The translations under genes and the position numbers were made by a program. Positions 17,245 to 25,526 of a stretch of 64,000 bases of DNA are shown here, piece after piece (position 1 is the stretch's first letter; every line of letters begins with the position of its first letter). Under the pieces are notes generated by a model. It saw nothing but the letters and a program-made list of their open reading frames with translations, was not told where the DNA came from and ran no database searches. This DNA is from a virus: IMG/VR virus record IMGVR_UViG_3300036790_000386, positions 37,928-101,927 of that record; one strand, given 5' to 3'.

Positions 17245-17742
17245 TTAAAGCACCGACGCCACAGCGGCATTGATGAGGCCAACAAGGCCCTGACCCAACT
17301 CAGGCACGATATAGCCGGTGAATTCCCATTCATTCATGTTGCCTTCTGTTGCATAAACAACATCTGGGTGTTTAGCGAATGCCATATAGACACCGCCAAT
17401 ATTGTCACCCTGAACAGAGTTATTAATAGAAATGACGTTTTTACCCCAAAGAGCAGAACCACCAATACGTTGATAGTTGTAAAGAGAAGAAAGCATCCCG
17501 TTAACTGGAGATGCTTTCAGAAGACGGACAGTGATGGAACCAGTCATACCAGCGTGAAGGCTGTGCATGATAGAACCATCAGCGCCTGTAACGATTGTAT
17601 CCTTTGGATCTGTGTGAGCAAAAGTAATACCTTCAGCAGAAACGCCAGCACCATTTGCAAGACCAAAGTTTCCCCCTGGTCCTGTAATAGTGGCATTAAC
17701 GTCCTGAAAGGAATAGGTATATGCACCACTTGCAAGTGTCAT
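17245..17742 (-). CDS. Tail tube protein, DUF3277-like
   Basis: 165 residues. YSFQDVNATITGPGG, MHSLHAGMTGSITVRLLKASP and GGVYMAFAKHPDVVYATEGNMNEWEFTG follow the DUF3277 tube family. It lies right after the sheath gene, as expected for a contractile tail. Forms the inner tube. Confidence 0.8.
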   Translation of the reverse strand: MTLASGAYTYSFQDVNATITGPGGNFGLANGAGVSAEGITFAHTDPKDTIVTGADGSIMHSLHAGMTGSITVRLLKASPVNGMLSSLYNYQRIGGSALWGKNVISINNSVQGDNIGGVYMAFAKHPDVVYATEGNMNEWEFTGYIVPELGQGLVGLINAAVASVL

Positions 17743-17778
17743 TTTAGTTACTCCAAACTAAATTGAATTAAAGCTACT

Positions 17779-19641
17779 TTATTGGTTAATCAACATATTC
17801 ACGATGATATCGTGAACTGCTCCAGCTTCTTTTCCGAGAATCTGGATAGTCGGAGAAACACGAATATCACGCTGAGCCGCCGATTGAGTAGAAATTGGAG
17901 CAGCCCAAACATAGTAGCCGTTAGAAAGAGTTTGACCAGTTTGAACAGGACCAACAGCAGCTGAAGTCCAAGTACCTGCGGCAAGATAGCCATTGTTAAC
18001 AAATGCCTGGCAAGCGTTCTGGCAAACAGTTACCAGTTGAGCAATGCCTGCATCGGTCTGTGGAATTTTGGTGCCAGTAGAAACCATAAAGTTGAAGAGA
18101 TCAGTCTGAATGTAATTAACAAGACCATCAAGACCAAAAATTTCATCAACGAAAGCGCCAGCAGCCATTGTACCATTAACAACAATAGCAACACCATTGT
18201 TAAAAAGAGCATAATAGTTATAACGCTTGGCGTTAAGCGTAGCAGCGTTGTTTGGAGAAAGCGTTTCGTAACTGAAGCCAGAAAGCTGCTGCCACATTAA
18301 GGTAAGCATGGAATCTTCAGCAGCGAAGTTAACAGTTAGAAGCTTGCCATAGAGGCCGCCTACACCATATGGATTCTGAGAACTATACATATAGAACGTG
18401 CGCTGATAGCCTTGCGCATGAAGCTCTGAACCAATATCACTGGAACTTTCAGCATTAAGTGCTGAAGCTTCAGATGTAGTTAAACCAAAGATATGCGGAT
18501 TGCCGGTAGTAGCTGTACTTGCTTCAATATATGCTGCAATTGTAAGAGCATCAGCATCTGTAAAGTCTTCATTATTGGTGCCTGCTGCAAATTCAAGACC
18601 ATACCAATAGACGGTAAGATTGTCGAGAATTTCAACAGCTGCAAGTGGAGTTTCAGCTGCAACACCTGAAGAAGCATAACTTGCAAGTGCACTAGTACAA
18701 AGAAACTGAGACGAGATATCTGTACCAGTGCCAGCATTCGTCATGAAACTGACAGAAGAAGTTGTGCCAGTGGTGCCTGAAGTCAGAATGAATTCTGCTG
18801 CATTCAGATTCCAGAGGAAAGTGGCGCTTGTGCTGCCAGCAGTTGTAGCAGTATTGGTATTTGGAAGAGCAGCGCCAGAAATTAAGCCAGAACCTGGAAG
18901 TTGAAAGTGAGTTCCAATAGCAATTGGTGAAAGATTCTGTAAAGTTTCAGCACCAGTTGAGGATGCAATATAGCAATTCCAAGTTGTGACTTCTGGACCA
19001 TTTGCAGCTGGACTTGCAACTACAGGAACATTGTCAATAAGAATAAGCTGGCTCGCCTCAGCTGATGGCAAAGTTTCACCGTTAGCTGTATTATATGTTG
19101 TTTTAACATAGTACGTTGTTTGTGCAAGCGAACCACTGGTAGCGGAGGTAATAACAGGCAAAGCTGGAACAGTAACACCAGCAGACTGAATAGCAGATTG
19201 AACGGTGGAAGCAACGCCATTCAGATTGGTCTGAGCGCTGAAGTTCAGGCTAGAGATAATAAAGCTGGAACCATCAATCGAAACTTTAAAAGAACCAGCA
19301 GCAATTGAGGTCCAATTTGCTATTACTTGGTCAGCAGAAGACAAAGGACCAGATACAAGATCACCACTGGAAGCAGAAGATGCCCAACGACCAATATAAA
19401 GATATGTTGGTGATGGTGTTTGGTCAAAATAGATTTCAGCTGCAAGATATTCAGGTGTTGTGCCTGAAAAATCGTTTCCAACTTCAGCAAGAGACTGATA
19501 AAATCTAATACGCTGATAAGTGTCGATTACGTTACTATCACCAACAATCAGAAGCGTTTGCAGATTAAGAAAACTTGCTCCGATTGGAGTCAGCGATGCT
19601 GTTACATCGACAACTTGGGTAACAGGAAGACCCTGGGTCAT
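17779..19641 (-). CDS. Tail sheath protein, DUF3383-like
   Basis: 620 residues. The N-terminus LPVTQVVDVTASL and then TLLIVGDSNVID, RIRFYQSLAEVGNDFS, EYLAAEIYFDQTPSP and LYIGRW are characteristic of DUF3383 sheath proteins. The middle holds an inserted domain (roughly 150-290), including YYVKTTYNTANGETLPS, which looks fibronectin-like. The C-terminal region NGYYVWAAPISTQSAAQRD is the conserved sheath core. The family is usually nearer 500 residues, so the insertion is an enlargement. Confidence 0.85.
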   Translation of the reverse strand: MTQGLPVTQVVDVTASLTPIGASFLNLQTLLIVGDSNVIDTYQRIRFYQSLAEVGNDFSGTTPEYLAAEIYFDQTPSPTYLYIGRWASSASSGDLVSGPLSSADQVIANWTSIAAGSFKVSIDGSSFIISSLNFSAQTNLNGVASTVQSAIQSAGVTVPALPVITSATSGSLAQTTYYVKTTYNTANGETLPSAEASQLILIDNVPVVASPAANGPEVTTWNCYIASSTGAETLQNLSPIAIGTHFQLPGSGLISGAALPNTNTATTAGSTSATFLWNLNAAEFILTSGTTGTTSSVSFMTNAGTGTDISSQFLCTSALASYASSGVAAETPLAAVEILDNLTVYWYGLEFAAGTNNEDFTDADALTIAAYIEASTATTGNPHIFGLTTSEASALNAESSSDIGSELHAQGYQRTFYMYSSQNPYGVGGLYGKLLTVNFAAEDSMLTLMWQQLSGFSYETLSPNNAATLNAKRYNYYALFNNGVAIVVNGTMAAGAFVDEIFGLDGLVNYIQTDLFNFMVSTGTKIPQTDAGIAQLVTVCQNACQAFVNNGYLAAGTWTSAAVGPVQTGQTLSNGYYVWAAPISTQSAAQRDIRVSPTIQILGKEAGAVHDIIVNMLINQ

Positions 19642-19680
19642 TTTAGATACCTTTCACCAATTCTTTAATTAAAAGTTGAT

Positions 19681-20370
19681 TTAGGGACCAGGGACAACAA
19701 CAGTTGTCTCTCCTGTCATTATACTACTATTACCATCAGAGACTGAAGCAGAAATAGTAGCACCTAAAATATTTAAAATAGGATATTGACGCAGAATTGC
19801 GCGAGTAAATTTGTAGTTTCTATCAACTCGTCTTAACCAAGTATTTTTAATCAGCTGAGGAACAATTGTCTTTTTGTAATAACTGACAACACCCATAGAA
19901 GTTAATTGAAGAATTTCACGATTCTGTGGGATTTGAAGACCGTCTCTCAGCGCTGCATCATATTGATCAGCATTGGGGCCGTAAAATGAAACCAATAGAT
20001 TAAATGTTTCATATTGCTCCATGATATCACGACCACCATTTGCTCCATCGTGCATCACAACAGCCCAACCTGGGATAAGATCTTGTTCAGTTACGCCAAC
20101 AGCAGCCCATGTAACATTAGAAGGTGGAAGCACTGGAGGTTCTGGCTGCCAACGAGGCCAAACTAGAGTAGGATCTAGTGTAGAAATTCCTGCAACAAGC
20201 TGTTGCATAAAATCATCTAGATCCTGCCCCTCCATTGGCTTTGTGCCGTCAGAGTAGCCAGCATCAAGACCAAGACCAGGAACATCGAATTGAAAGCGAA
20301 AAAGACCAGGGCCTGGAGCAACAAATCCCTGTTGAGCCGATGTTTGAGCAATAACAGGGGTATTTGCCAT
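19681..20370 (-). CDS. Neck/tail terminator protein gp12-like
   Basis: 229 residues from ATG 20370; a longer frame begins with TTG inside the preceding gene. LVWPRWQPEPPVLPPSNVTWAAVG and VVMHDGANGGRDIMEQYETFNLLVSFYGPNA match the phage neck terminator gp12-like family. It lies between the neck genes and the sheath and probably caps the tail. Confidence 0.7.
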   Translation of the reverse strand: MANTPVIAQTSAQQGFVAPGPGLFRFQFDVPGLGLDAGYSDGTKPMEGQDLDDFMQQLVAGISTLDPTLVWPRWQPEPPVLPPSNVTWAAVGVTEQDLIPGWAVVMHDGANGGRDIMEQYETFNLLVSFYGPNADQYDAALRDGLQIPQNREILQLTSMGVVSYYKKTIVPQLIKNTWLRRVDRNYKFTRAILRQYPILNILGATISASVSDGNSSIMTGETTVVVPGP

Positions 20371-20371
20371 T

Positions 20372-20824
20372 TTAGTACTCCAGTACAACCAATTCTTTGC
20401 TAGTGCTGATACCTAGAAGTTTAGTTGTAGTATTACGTTTGACAGCAGCAACAACTAGCGGATCACTAGAAGCAAGAAGCTTCTGAAGCGCGATGTGAGC
20501 AGCAAGCGTAACATTACGATTTTCAGCAGATGCTCGAATTTGCGCTGCTGCGAGAGTGTGCTTTACATGAGCTTCAGCATCAGATGAAGAACCAACGGCT
20601 CCAGCAATAAAACGTTTCTTACGAGCTTCGTTCAGAAGTGGCGCAGCTTTCAGTCGTTCCAGATGCCTTTTACTTGCAAGAGCAGCTTCTGCTTTCTTTT
20701 CCAATTTTTCGACTTCCAAAAGTAGTGAACGTTTCCCTTCAAGATTCGATGGAGCAGCGTGGATTTCTGCCAGCTTTTCATGCCACACCGCAGCAGGAAG
20801 CATTTTTGGACGCAACATATTCAT
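20372..20824 (-). CDS. Hypothetical helical protein in neck cluster
   Basis: 150 residues, strongly helical and rich in A, K, E and L (LEGKRSLLLEVEKLEKKAEAALASKRHLE). No family was recognised. It sits between the stopper-like and terminator-like genes with a 2-base gap to the next start. A structural or assembly role is a guess from position. Confidence 0.45.
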   Translation of the reverse strand: MNMLRPKMLPAAVWHEKLAEIHAAPSNLEGKRSLLLEVEKLEKKAEAALASKRHLERLKAAPLLNEARKKRFIAGAVGSSSDAEAHVKHTLAAAQIRASAENRNVTLAAHIALQKLLASSDPLVVAAVKRNTTTKLLGISTSKELVVLEY

Positions 20825-20842
20825 TCTCCATTTTAAAATGCA

Positions 20843-21259
20843 CTAAGAATCAACTCCTTGAGGGGAATTGTCAATATAATCAAGTGAAACAGCGATCACC
20901 TTAACATAGCCAGGATTATAGTTGGAGTAGTCATCTAATGCTGTGACTAGATATTTATCGTTATTCCAAACTATAATATCAGGGCCATAGATATTTGGAT
21001 CATTAGGTCTTATCGCTGGACCCCGTAAAAGAAAAGGAGTTGTAATTGACAATGCTTTATATTCAGTTTGCATGTCAGTTTCGCGCCGCAAAGAGTCAGG
21101 CACAAATGGTGTTACAGTCCCACGAGCCGCAATTGGAAGAGATTGTTTAAAAACAGCTCTACCATTAGAATTAAGTGTTTGTGTTTGTCTGATAACTAAA
21201 AAGAAATCAAGAGTTTCAGGAGAAAGAATTGCATCCTTCATATCAAAAGGAACAACCAT
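20843..21259 (-). CDS. Head-tail connector/stopper-like protein
   Basis: 138 residues with a beta-rich profile: FFLVIRQTQTLNSNGRAVF, GTVTPFVPDSLRR, IYGPDIIVWNNDKYLVTALDDYSNY. The last part (requirement for a value in a defined field, VTALDDY) resembles phage head-closure/stopper proteins. Position after the gp10-like gene supports this. Family certainty is moderate. Confidence 0.5.
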   Translation of the reverse strand: MVVPFDMKDAILSPETLDFFLVIRQTQTLNSNGRAVFKQSLPIAARGTVTPFVPDSLRRETDMQTEYKALSITTPFLLRGPAIRPNDPNIYGPDIIVWNNDKYLVTALDDYSNYNPGYVKVIAVSLDYIDNSPQGVDS

Positions 21260-21268
21260 AGCAACTCC

Positions 21269-21880
21269 TTAAGGAATAATGTTGCGCCCAACTCTACGAA
21301 GCAGAGTTTGCGGACTAGCTGGAAGAATTTCTCTAAGTTTATCTGAGAGAAATACTCGTTGATTATTTCTATCGATCATATATGAAAGCGCATTGCGCAT
21401 TCGTCCGGTTTCAATAAGTGGTGTTGTTAAAGATATTCCAGCACGTAAACGATACCAAAGCGTTGCACCTGCAAGACCTCTAACTGCGCCAAATAAAATA
21501 TAAGCGCGTACAGCATTTCTACCAGTGCGCCCCATAATAATTAAGCTATCTCTAGGTGAACCTTTCGTTAAAACTTCTCTTATCGCTGGTCCCAAGAGTC
21601 TGATTATCGTTGGCATAGCAGAATAAATACCAGGTATCAGAGTTGGCCGAGGTGGAATATTTAACGCTGGATCGCCATATTCATTTATGTAAGCAAGTTC
21701 AGGATTAGTTGCAGTAACACCTTCACGACGAAGTTCGTCAGTAGCCATTACTTCACGTTCGCGGTATTCATATGGATAACCAATTTTAACTTGATATTGC
21801 TCAAGTTCTGAAAGCGCAGATCGAATCAAAGACATTTTATCAATAGTAACTTTTGTTCCGATCTGCGTTATAACTTTCAT
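21269..21880 (-). CDS. Neck protein, gp10/virion morphogenesis-like
   Basis: 203 residues from ATG 21880, which shares its A with the stop of the upstream DUF4054 gene (TAATG). VKIGYPYEYREREVM, ELAYINEYGDPALNIPPRPTLIPGI and PLIETGRMRNALSYMI are typical of HK97-gp10-like and Mu-gpG-like neck proteins, in which a conserved IPPRPF/L motif precedes helices. Probably part of the head completion complex. Confidence 0.7.
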   Translation of the reverse strand: MKVITQIGTKVTIDKMSLIRSALSELEQYQVKIGYPYEYREREVMATDELRREGVTATNPELAYINEYGDPALNIPPRPTLIPGIYSAMPTIIRLLGPAIREVLTKGSPRDSLIIMGRTGRNAVRAYILFGAVRGLAGATLWYRLRAGISLTTPLIETGRMRNALSYMIDRNNQRVFLSDKLREILPASPQTLLRRVGRNIIP

Positions 21881-22422
21881 TAATAAATTCCTGAACCTGG
21901 AGAACCTGGAAGCCAAGGAGGTGGACCAGCCCAACCTGGGCCATTTTGTCCGCCAGTTGGATCACAGCCAATACCAATTTGAAGTGGAACTGCACCAACA
22001 ACACGAGCAAGACGAATAAATCGTCTGCCATACATTGTTAGGTTCCAATGGCCTGCATCTTTTTCAATACCACCATTAGAGTCATAGTTTACATTAACAC
22101 CATTTACAGTACGACCACTAATAGCACCGCCAACTGTGCCTGGAGTTGCATTAATAGAAGATGCATCTTGAGACTGAACTTCAAGAGCAAGGTTATGAGC
22201 AGTAAAAAGCTCAATACCATGATCCTGTAGAGAGCGAGGGCTAGAAGCTCCAGGTGGAGTATAGGTTCCTGGAGTTGTATCCCAAAAAGAAGTTCCATAA
22301 GCAGTTTGAGTCAGCATAAGATAAGCAATGCTGATCCAATATTGAACAGAAGATTGAAGAAATCTACCTTGGTTCGAAAATTCAGGATAATCTGCTACAA
22401 AATCTTCGTAACCGACGGTCAT
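21880..22422 (-). CDS. Head-tail adaptor, DUF4054-like
   Basis: 180 residues. VGYEDFVADYPEFSN, VQYWISIAYLMLTQTAYG and LQDHGIELFTAHNLALE follow the DUF4054 adaptor family, which binds the portal. The C-terminal GPPPWLPGSPGSG tail is proline/glycine-rich. First gene of the neck group after the capsid block. Confidence 0.75.
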   Translation of the reverse strand: MTVGYEDFVADYPEFSNQGRFLQSSVQYWISIAYLMLTQTAYGTSFWDTTPGTYTPPGASSPRSLQDHGIELFTAHNLALEVQSQDASSINATPGTVGGAISGRTVNGVNVNYDSNGGIEKDAGHWNLTMYGRRFIRLARVVGAVPLQIGIGCDPTGGQNGPGWAGPPPWLPGSPGSGIY

Positions 22423-22425
22423 TGG

Positions 22426-23088
22426 TTAATCTTTCCCGTAAGACTCCGGTGGAACACCTGGACCTTCGACTGGATAGTCAGAAGGCAAAGAAGAAGGTGT
22501 TGAGGTGAAAGTCTCTGTTTCGCCCCAATAACGTTTATTTGCTGAGTTGACCTCAGAGAGGGACAAATCTTTCTTTTCGTAGGATGGTGCCACCGATGGT
22601 TTATCATAGCCAGACTTGCTTATTGACTTATCACTTGGTGAATTTATAAGTCCCATATTTGGGCGATATAGAGGATCTTCAATGCCTTTTGGCTCCAAGT
22701 AGCTGTGGACATTCTGACCTTCACCCATAGCACTCGGCATGGCTGATTCTGTTGGCATATCCATTCTAGAAGCTTCCATTGGATTTTCCAGCATAGAATG
22801 TTCGCCTTGAACAATTGGTCTCTCGCCTGGTTGCCAATTTTCAGGCTGACGATCCCCCCAAAATTCAGCATTTTTTTGATTTAATCCGCCAAGTGTTTCT
22901 GAACTTGGTTGTGTCTGACGAGTTCCATATTCAGGGACAGCTTTCATAGGCCCACCTGCACTTTCATCTGAATGGCGAGCTTTATTTAAAGCTGCTGCCA
23001 CAGCTTGTTTCTGAGGATGACCACTGTGAACCATCTCAGAAATATTGTGTGAAATAGTTTTTTGAGATTTTCCTTTACTCAGTGGCAT
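22426..23088 (-). CDS. Hypothetical protein with phage KSQKTIS motif
   Basis: 220 residues. The N-terminus KGKSQKTISHNISEMVHSGH and PQKQAVAAALNKAR is a motif found in many small phage proteins near structural genes. The remaining 180 residues are low complexity, rich in P, S, E and G, and look disordered. Function unknown; its place between capsid and neck genes suggests a minor virion or assembly protein. Confidence 0.5.
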   Translation of the reverse strand: MPLSKGKSQKTISHNISEMVHSGHPQKQAVAAALNKARHSDESAGGPMKAVPEYGTRQTQPSSETLGGLNQKNAEFWGDRQPENWQPGERPIVQGEHSMLENPMEASRMDMPTESAMPSAMGEGQNVHSYLEPKGIEDPLYRPNMGLINSPSDKSISKSGYDKPSVAPSYEKKDLSLSEVNSANKRYWGETETFTSTPSSLPSDYPVEGPGVPPESYGKD

Positions 23089-23099
23089 CTCTTAATTAC

Positions 23100-23402
23100 C
23101 TATTTGGTTGTTGTTTTTGTTGGTTTCAGCATTTCAGCTTGACGCTGAGCTTCTTTTGCTTCCTGTACTGCGGTATCTTCCGGCTTTACTGGTAAAGAAG
23201 CTGCAAGTTGATTATCTTCTGGATTTGGAACAGATGCTGGTTTGATTTTACCATCAACTGGAACTCTCCGACCAACAAAATCAAAAATTTTATTATGAGC
23301 AAGAATTTCGTCATCAACTTCCTGTTTACCAGGACCGTACCATGTAAAAACATTGGCCGGATGTTGGATGCGAACTTTTTTCGGGAAAAAGTATTCAGCC
23401 AT
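23100..23402 (-). CDS. Hypothetical protein in capsid-neck interval
   Basis: 100 residues from ATG 23402, overlapping the end of the upstream gene by eight bases. FPKKVRIQHPANVFTWYGPGKQEV looks like a small folded beta domain; the C-terminal half is charged and probably disordered (QEAKEAQRQAEMLKP). No family recognised. Confidence 0.45.
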   Translation of the reverse strand: MAEYFFPKKVRIQHPANVFTWYGPGKQEVDDEILAHNKIFDFVGRRVPVDGKIKPASVPNPEDNQLAASLPVKPEDTAVQEAKEAQRQAEMLKPTKTTTK

Positions 23403-23802
23403 CAAACTTTACTCCTTGATAGGGATTAGAAATTTTAAACTCAGCTTCATCAATAAGGGTTGAAGTACCTCTATATGGCCAAGCACGTTTAATCGCCTCT
23501 GCAATTTCTTCTCTATTAACTGACGGGCACTCACGCAGCAATGCTATTACTGCGCGGCGCAAGTTCAGTTCGGTTAGATCTTCTCGTACAACTTTGATCC
23601 AGCCAAGTCGTGGAATCACCAATACAATTAGCTTTGGAAAATCAATTCCTTTTCTCTTTGCATTTTTACGGTGTTCTTCAATAAACTCCTGAATAGATAG
23701 AAGTTCATTGCTGTCTAGATCTTCACCTAACCAAGAAGATAGTCCCTCAGTTAGGCCGACCAATTCCATACACACAGCTGGATCATCTTCATCTTGATGC
23801 AC
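23395..23802 (-). CDS. Hypothetical protein following capsid gene
   Basis: 135 residues from a GTG start with GGAT upstream. Features: an acidic N-terminus (HQDEDDPAVCMEL), ELLSIQEFIEEHRKNAKRKGIDFPKLIVLVIPRLGWIKV, and a C-terminal helix REEIAEAIKRAWPYRG. No family recognised. Position directly after the capsid suggests head completion. Confidence 0.45.
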   Translation of the reverse strand: MHQDEDDPAVCMELVGLTEGLSSWLGEDLDSNELLSIQEFIEEHRKNAKRKGIDFPKLIVLVIPRLGWIKVVREDLTELNLRRAVIALLRECPSVNREEIAEAIKRAWPYRGTSTLIDEAEFKISNPYQGVKFDG

Positions 23803-23829
23803 GTTAAAATCCTAACCAGTAAGTCAGTC

Positions 23830-24930
23830 TTAGATACCATCGCGATATGCGACAGTTTCAGGATACACAACTTCCAGCACGCCAAGACGGCAGAAATATG
23901 TGGACTTGTGATAGATACCATCGTACTGGATAGGTGTACGCTGAAGCAGAGTCATTGGATAGCGAAGGCGCTCTGGATCTTTGGTGTAGGCAACCATACG
24001 ATCGACTGTACCAAGAGTACCAACAGTACCACCAATACCGGCACCAATCAGCCACTTCAATGGAAAGATCTTCAACTTGGCAACGCCTGAAGAAGTCAGC
24101 AGATTGTTTTCAAGAAGATAACGCAGAATAGATACGTTACCAGCAGCAGAGACAATCTGAGTAGAAACATAGGAATACTGAGCAGGAGGCAGAAGCAGGC
24201 GGTTGGGTGGGAATGCCCAGCCAGAGGTTGCCCATGTATTATTCAGAATTTCATTAACGTCATTCAGAATTTCTGGTGGAGTCTTGTTAACCCATTGAGT
24301 GGCATTAGTAGCACCAACAGCAACAGTAGCAACATTGGAAACTTGACCAAGATTTGCACTGGAGTTGTTATAATTAACAACACCATATTCAGCAAACTCA
24401 GTATCGCCGTAATACACCATTTCGTCAATGTCCATCTGGTGCTTCAGCTGCATACCGAAGAACTTTTGCTGATCAATAGGACGACCAACAAGAGCAGATG
24501 ACTCAAGTTCAAGAATGGTATACTTCAGTTCCATTGACCAGGGACGCAGAGCATGGGGAATCTTAGCAATATCAACTGAGATACCAGTAATCTGCGTAGT
24601 ATCTTTGCCGACCCAAGATTTACCGTTGCCAATGCCAACGCCAGAGGTACCGATGTTTGCGCCTGCCGCAGAACCATAGGTGGACAGTGTAAAGCTGGAC
24701 ACCTCGTTTGCAATGGTCACATCTTCTCGAAGATCAATATCACGACCCCAAGTAACAGCAGCCAGTGGTTCATGCAAACGCAGGTCTAAGCGCTCAAGCT
24801 CGCCAACTAGAAATGAACCAGTGGAGTCAGCAACCTTGCCATCTGCCATCTTAACACGCATTGGCAAAGTTTTGCCTCGCATATTACCTTGCGCATCATG
24901 CGAATATTCGCGTCCATCAAAAGTCATCAT
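23830..24930 (-). CDS. Major capsid protein, DUF2184-like
   Basis: 366 residues. Recognisable DUF2184 features: PLAAVTWGRDIDLREDVTIANE, DIAKIPHALRPWSMELKYTILELESS, KHQMDIDEMVYYGD, NRLLLPPAQYSYV and LRYPMTLLQRTPIQYDGIYH. Builds the HK97-fold shell. Preceded by the cement and the protease/scaffold genes. Confidence 0.85.
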   Translation of the reverse strand: MMTFDGREYSHDAQGNMRGKTLPMRVKMADGKVADSTGSFLVGELERLDLRLHEPLAAVTWGRDIDLREDVTIANEVSSFTLSTYGSAAGANIGTSGVGIGNGKSWVGKDTTQITGISVDIAKIPHALRPWSMELKYTILELESSALVGRPIDQQKFFGMQLKHQMDIDEMVYYGDTEFAEYGVVNYNNSSANLGQVSNVATVAVGATNATQWVNKTPPEILNDVNEILNNTWATSGWAFPPNRLLLPPAQYSYVSTQIVSAAGNVSILRYLLENNLLTSSGVAKLKIFPLKWLIGAGIGGTVGTLGTVDRMVAYTKDPERLRYPMTLLQRTPIQYDGIYHKSTYFCRLGVLEVVYPETVAYRDGI

Positions 24931-24959
24931 AATTAAATTCCTTTGCCTTTCAATTGGTC

Positions 24960-25490
24960 TTAAAGATTGAACGCGATTTCAGCAATGCCATTAGAGTCCG
25001 CACCTGAATTAAAATAAGTCTGACCATCAGCGCTCAAACCAATGCAACCAGCAGCGGAAGTTGCTTCAAATCCACCCTGTGTATGCACGCCCGAAGAAGC
25101 CGAGCACCAAACATAAACAGTACCGCCCTTGACTGGAGTACCGACAACTGGAGCCATAATATAGCCAGATTTCAGTACGTCCATTGCATTGGCTGGAGTT
25201 GGCCCATTGCCTGAAGTAAAGCCCTGAGCAAAATCAGCTTCACCCCAGTTTTCAGTTGCAGTAACCTGCTGAATAGGAAACTGACGAACCACAACACCAG
25301 AAACAGAAGAAGTACCTGTATCACCAAGCTGCATGACACGAAATGTACCAGTTGCAGTATAGATACCGCATGTGCCAAAATAAATAATAGGATAAGTAGA
25401 GTCATTAATATTAGGCTCGATAGAAGCTGGATGCGTGCGGTTCACGTCACCTGCAAACCCCGCTCCCATACGATATTGAAACGCAACCAT
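24960..25490 (-). CDS. Capsid cement/decoration protein
   Basis: 176 residues. The opening FQYRMGAGFAGDVNRTHPASIEP is the hallmark of structural cement proteins that bind between hexamers and pentamers. GTVYVWCSASSGVHTQGGFE and the C-terminal beta-strands agree. Encoded 29 bp before the capsid start. Confidence 0.75.
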   Translation of the reverse strand: MVAFQYRMGAGFAGDVNRTHPASIEPNINDSTYPIIYFGTCGIYTATGTFRVMQLGDTGTSSVSGVVVRQFPIQQVTATENWGEADFAQGFTSGNGPTPANAMDVLKSGYIMAPVVGTPVKGGTVYVWCSASSGVHTQGGFEATSAAGCIGLSADGQTYFNSGADSNGIAEIAFNL

Positions 25491-25526
25491 TTTAAATACC
25501 TTTCCTTACGAATGGAATAATTGAAA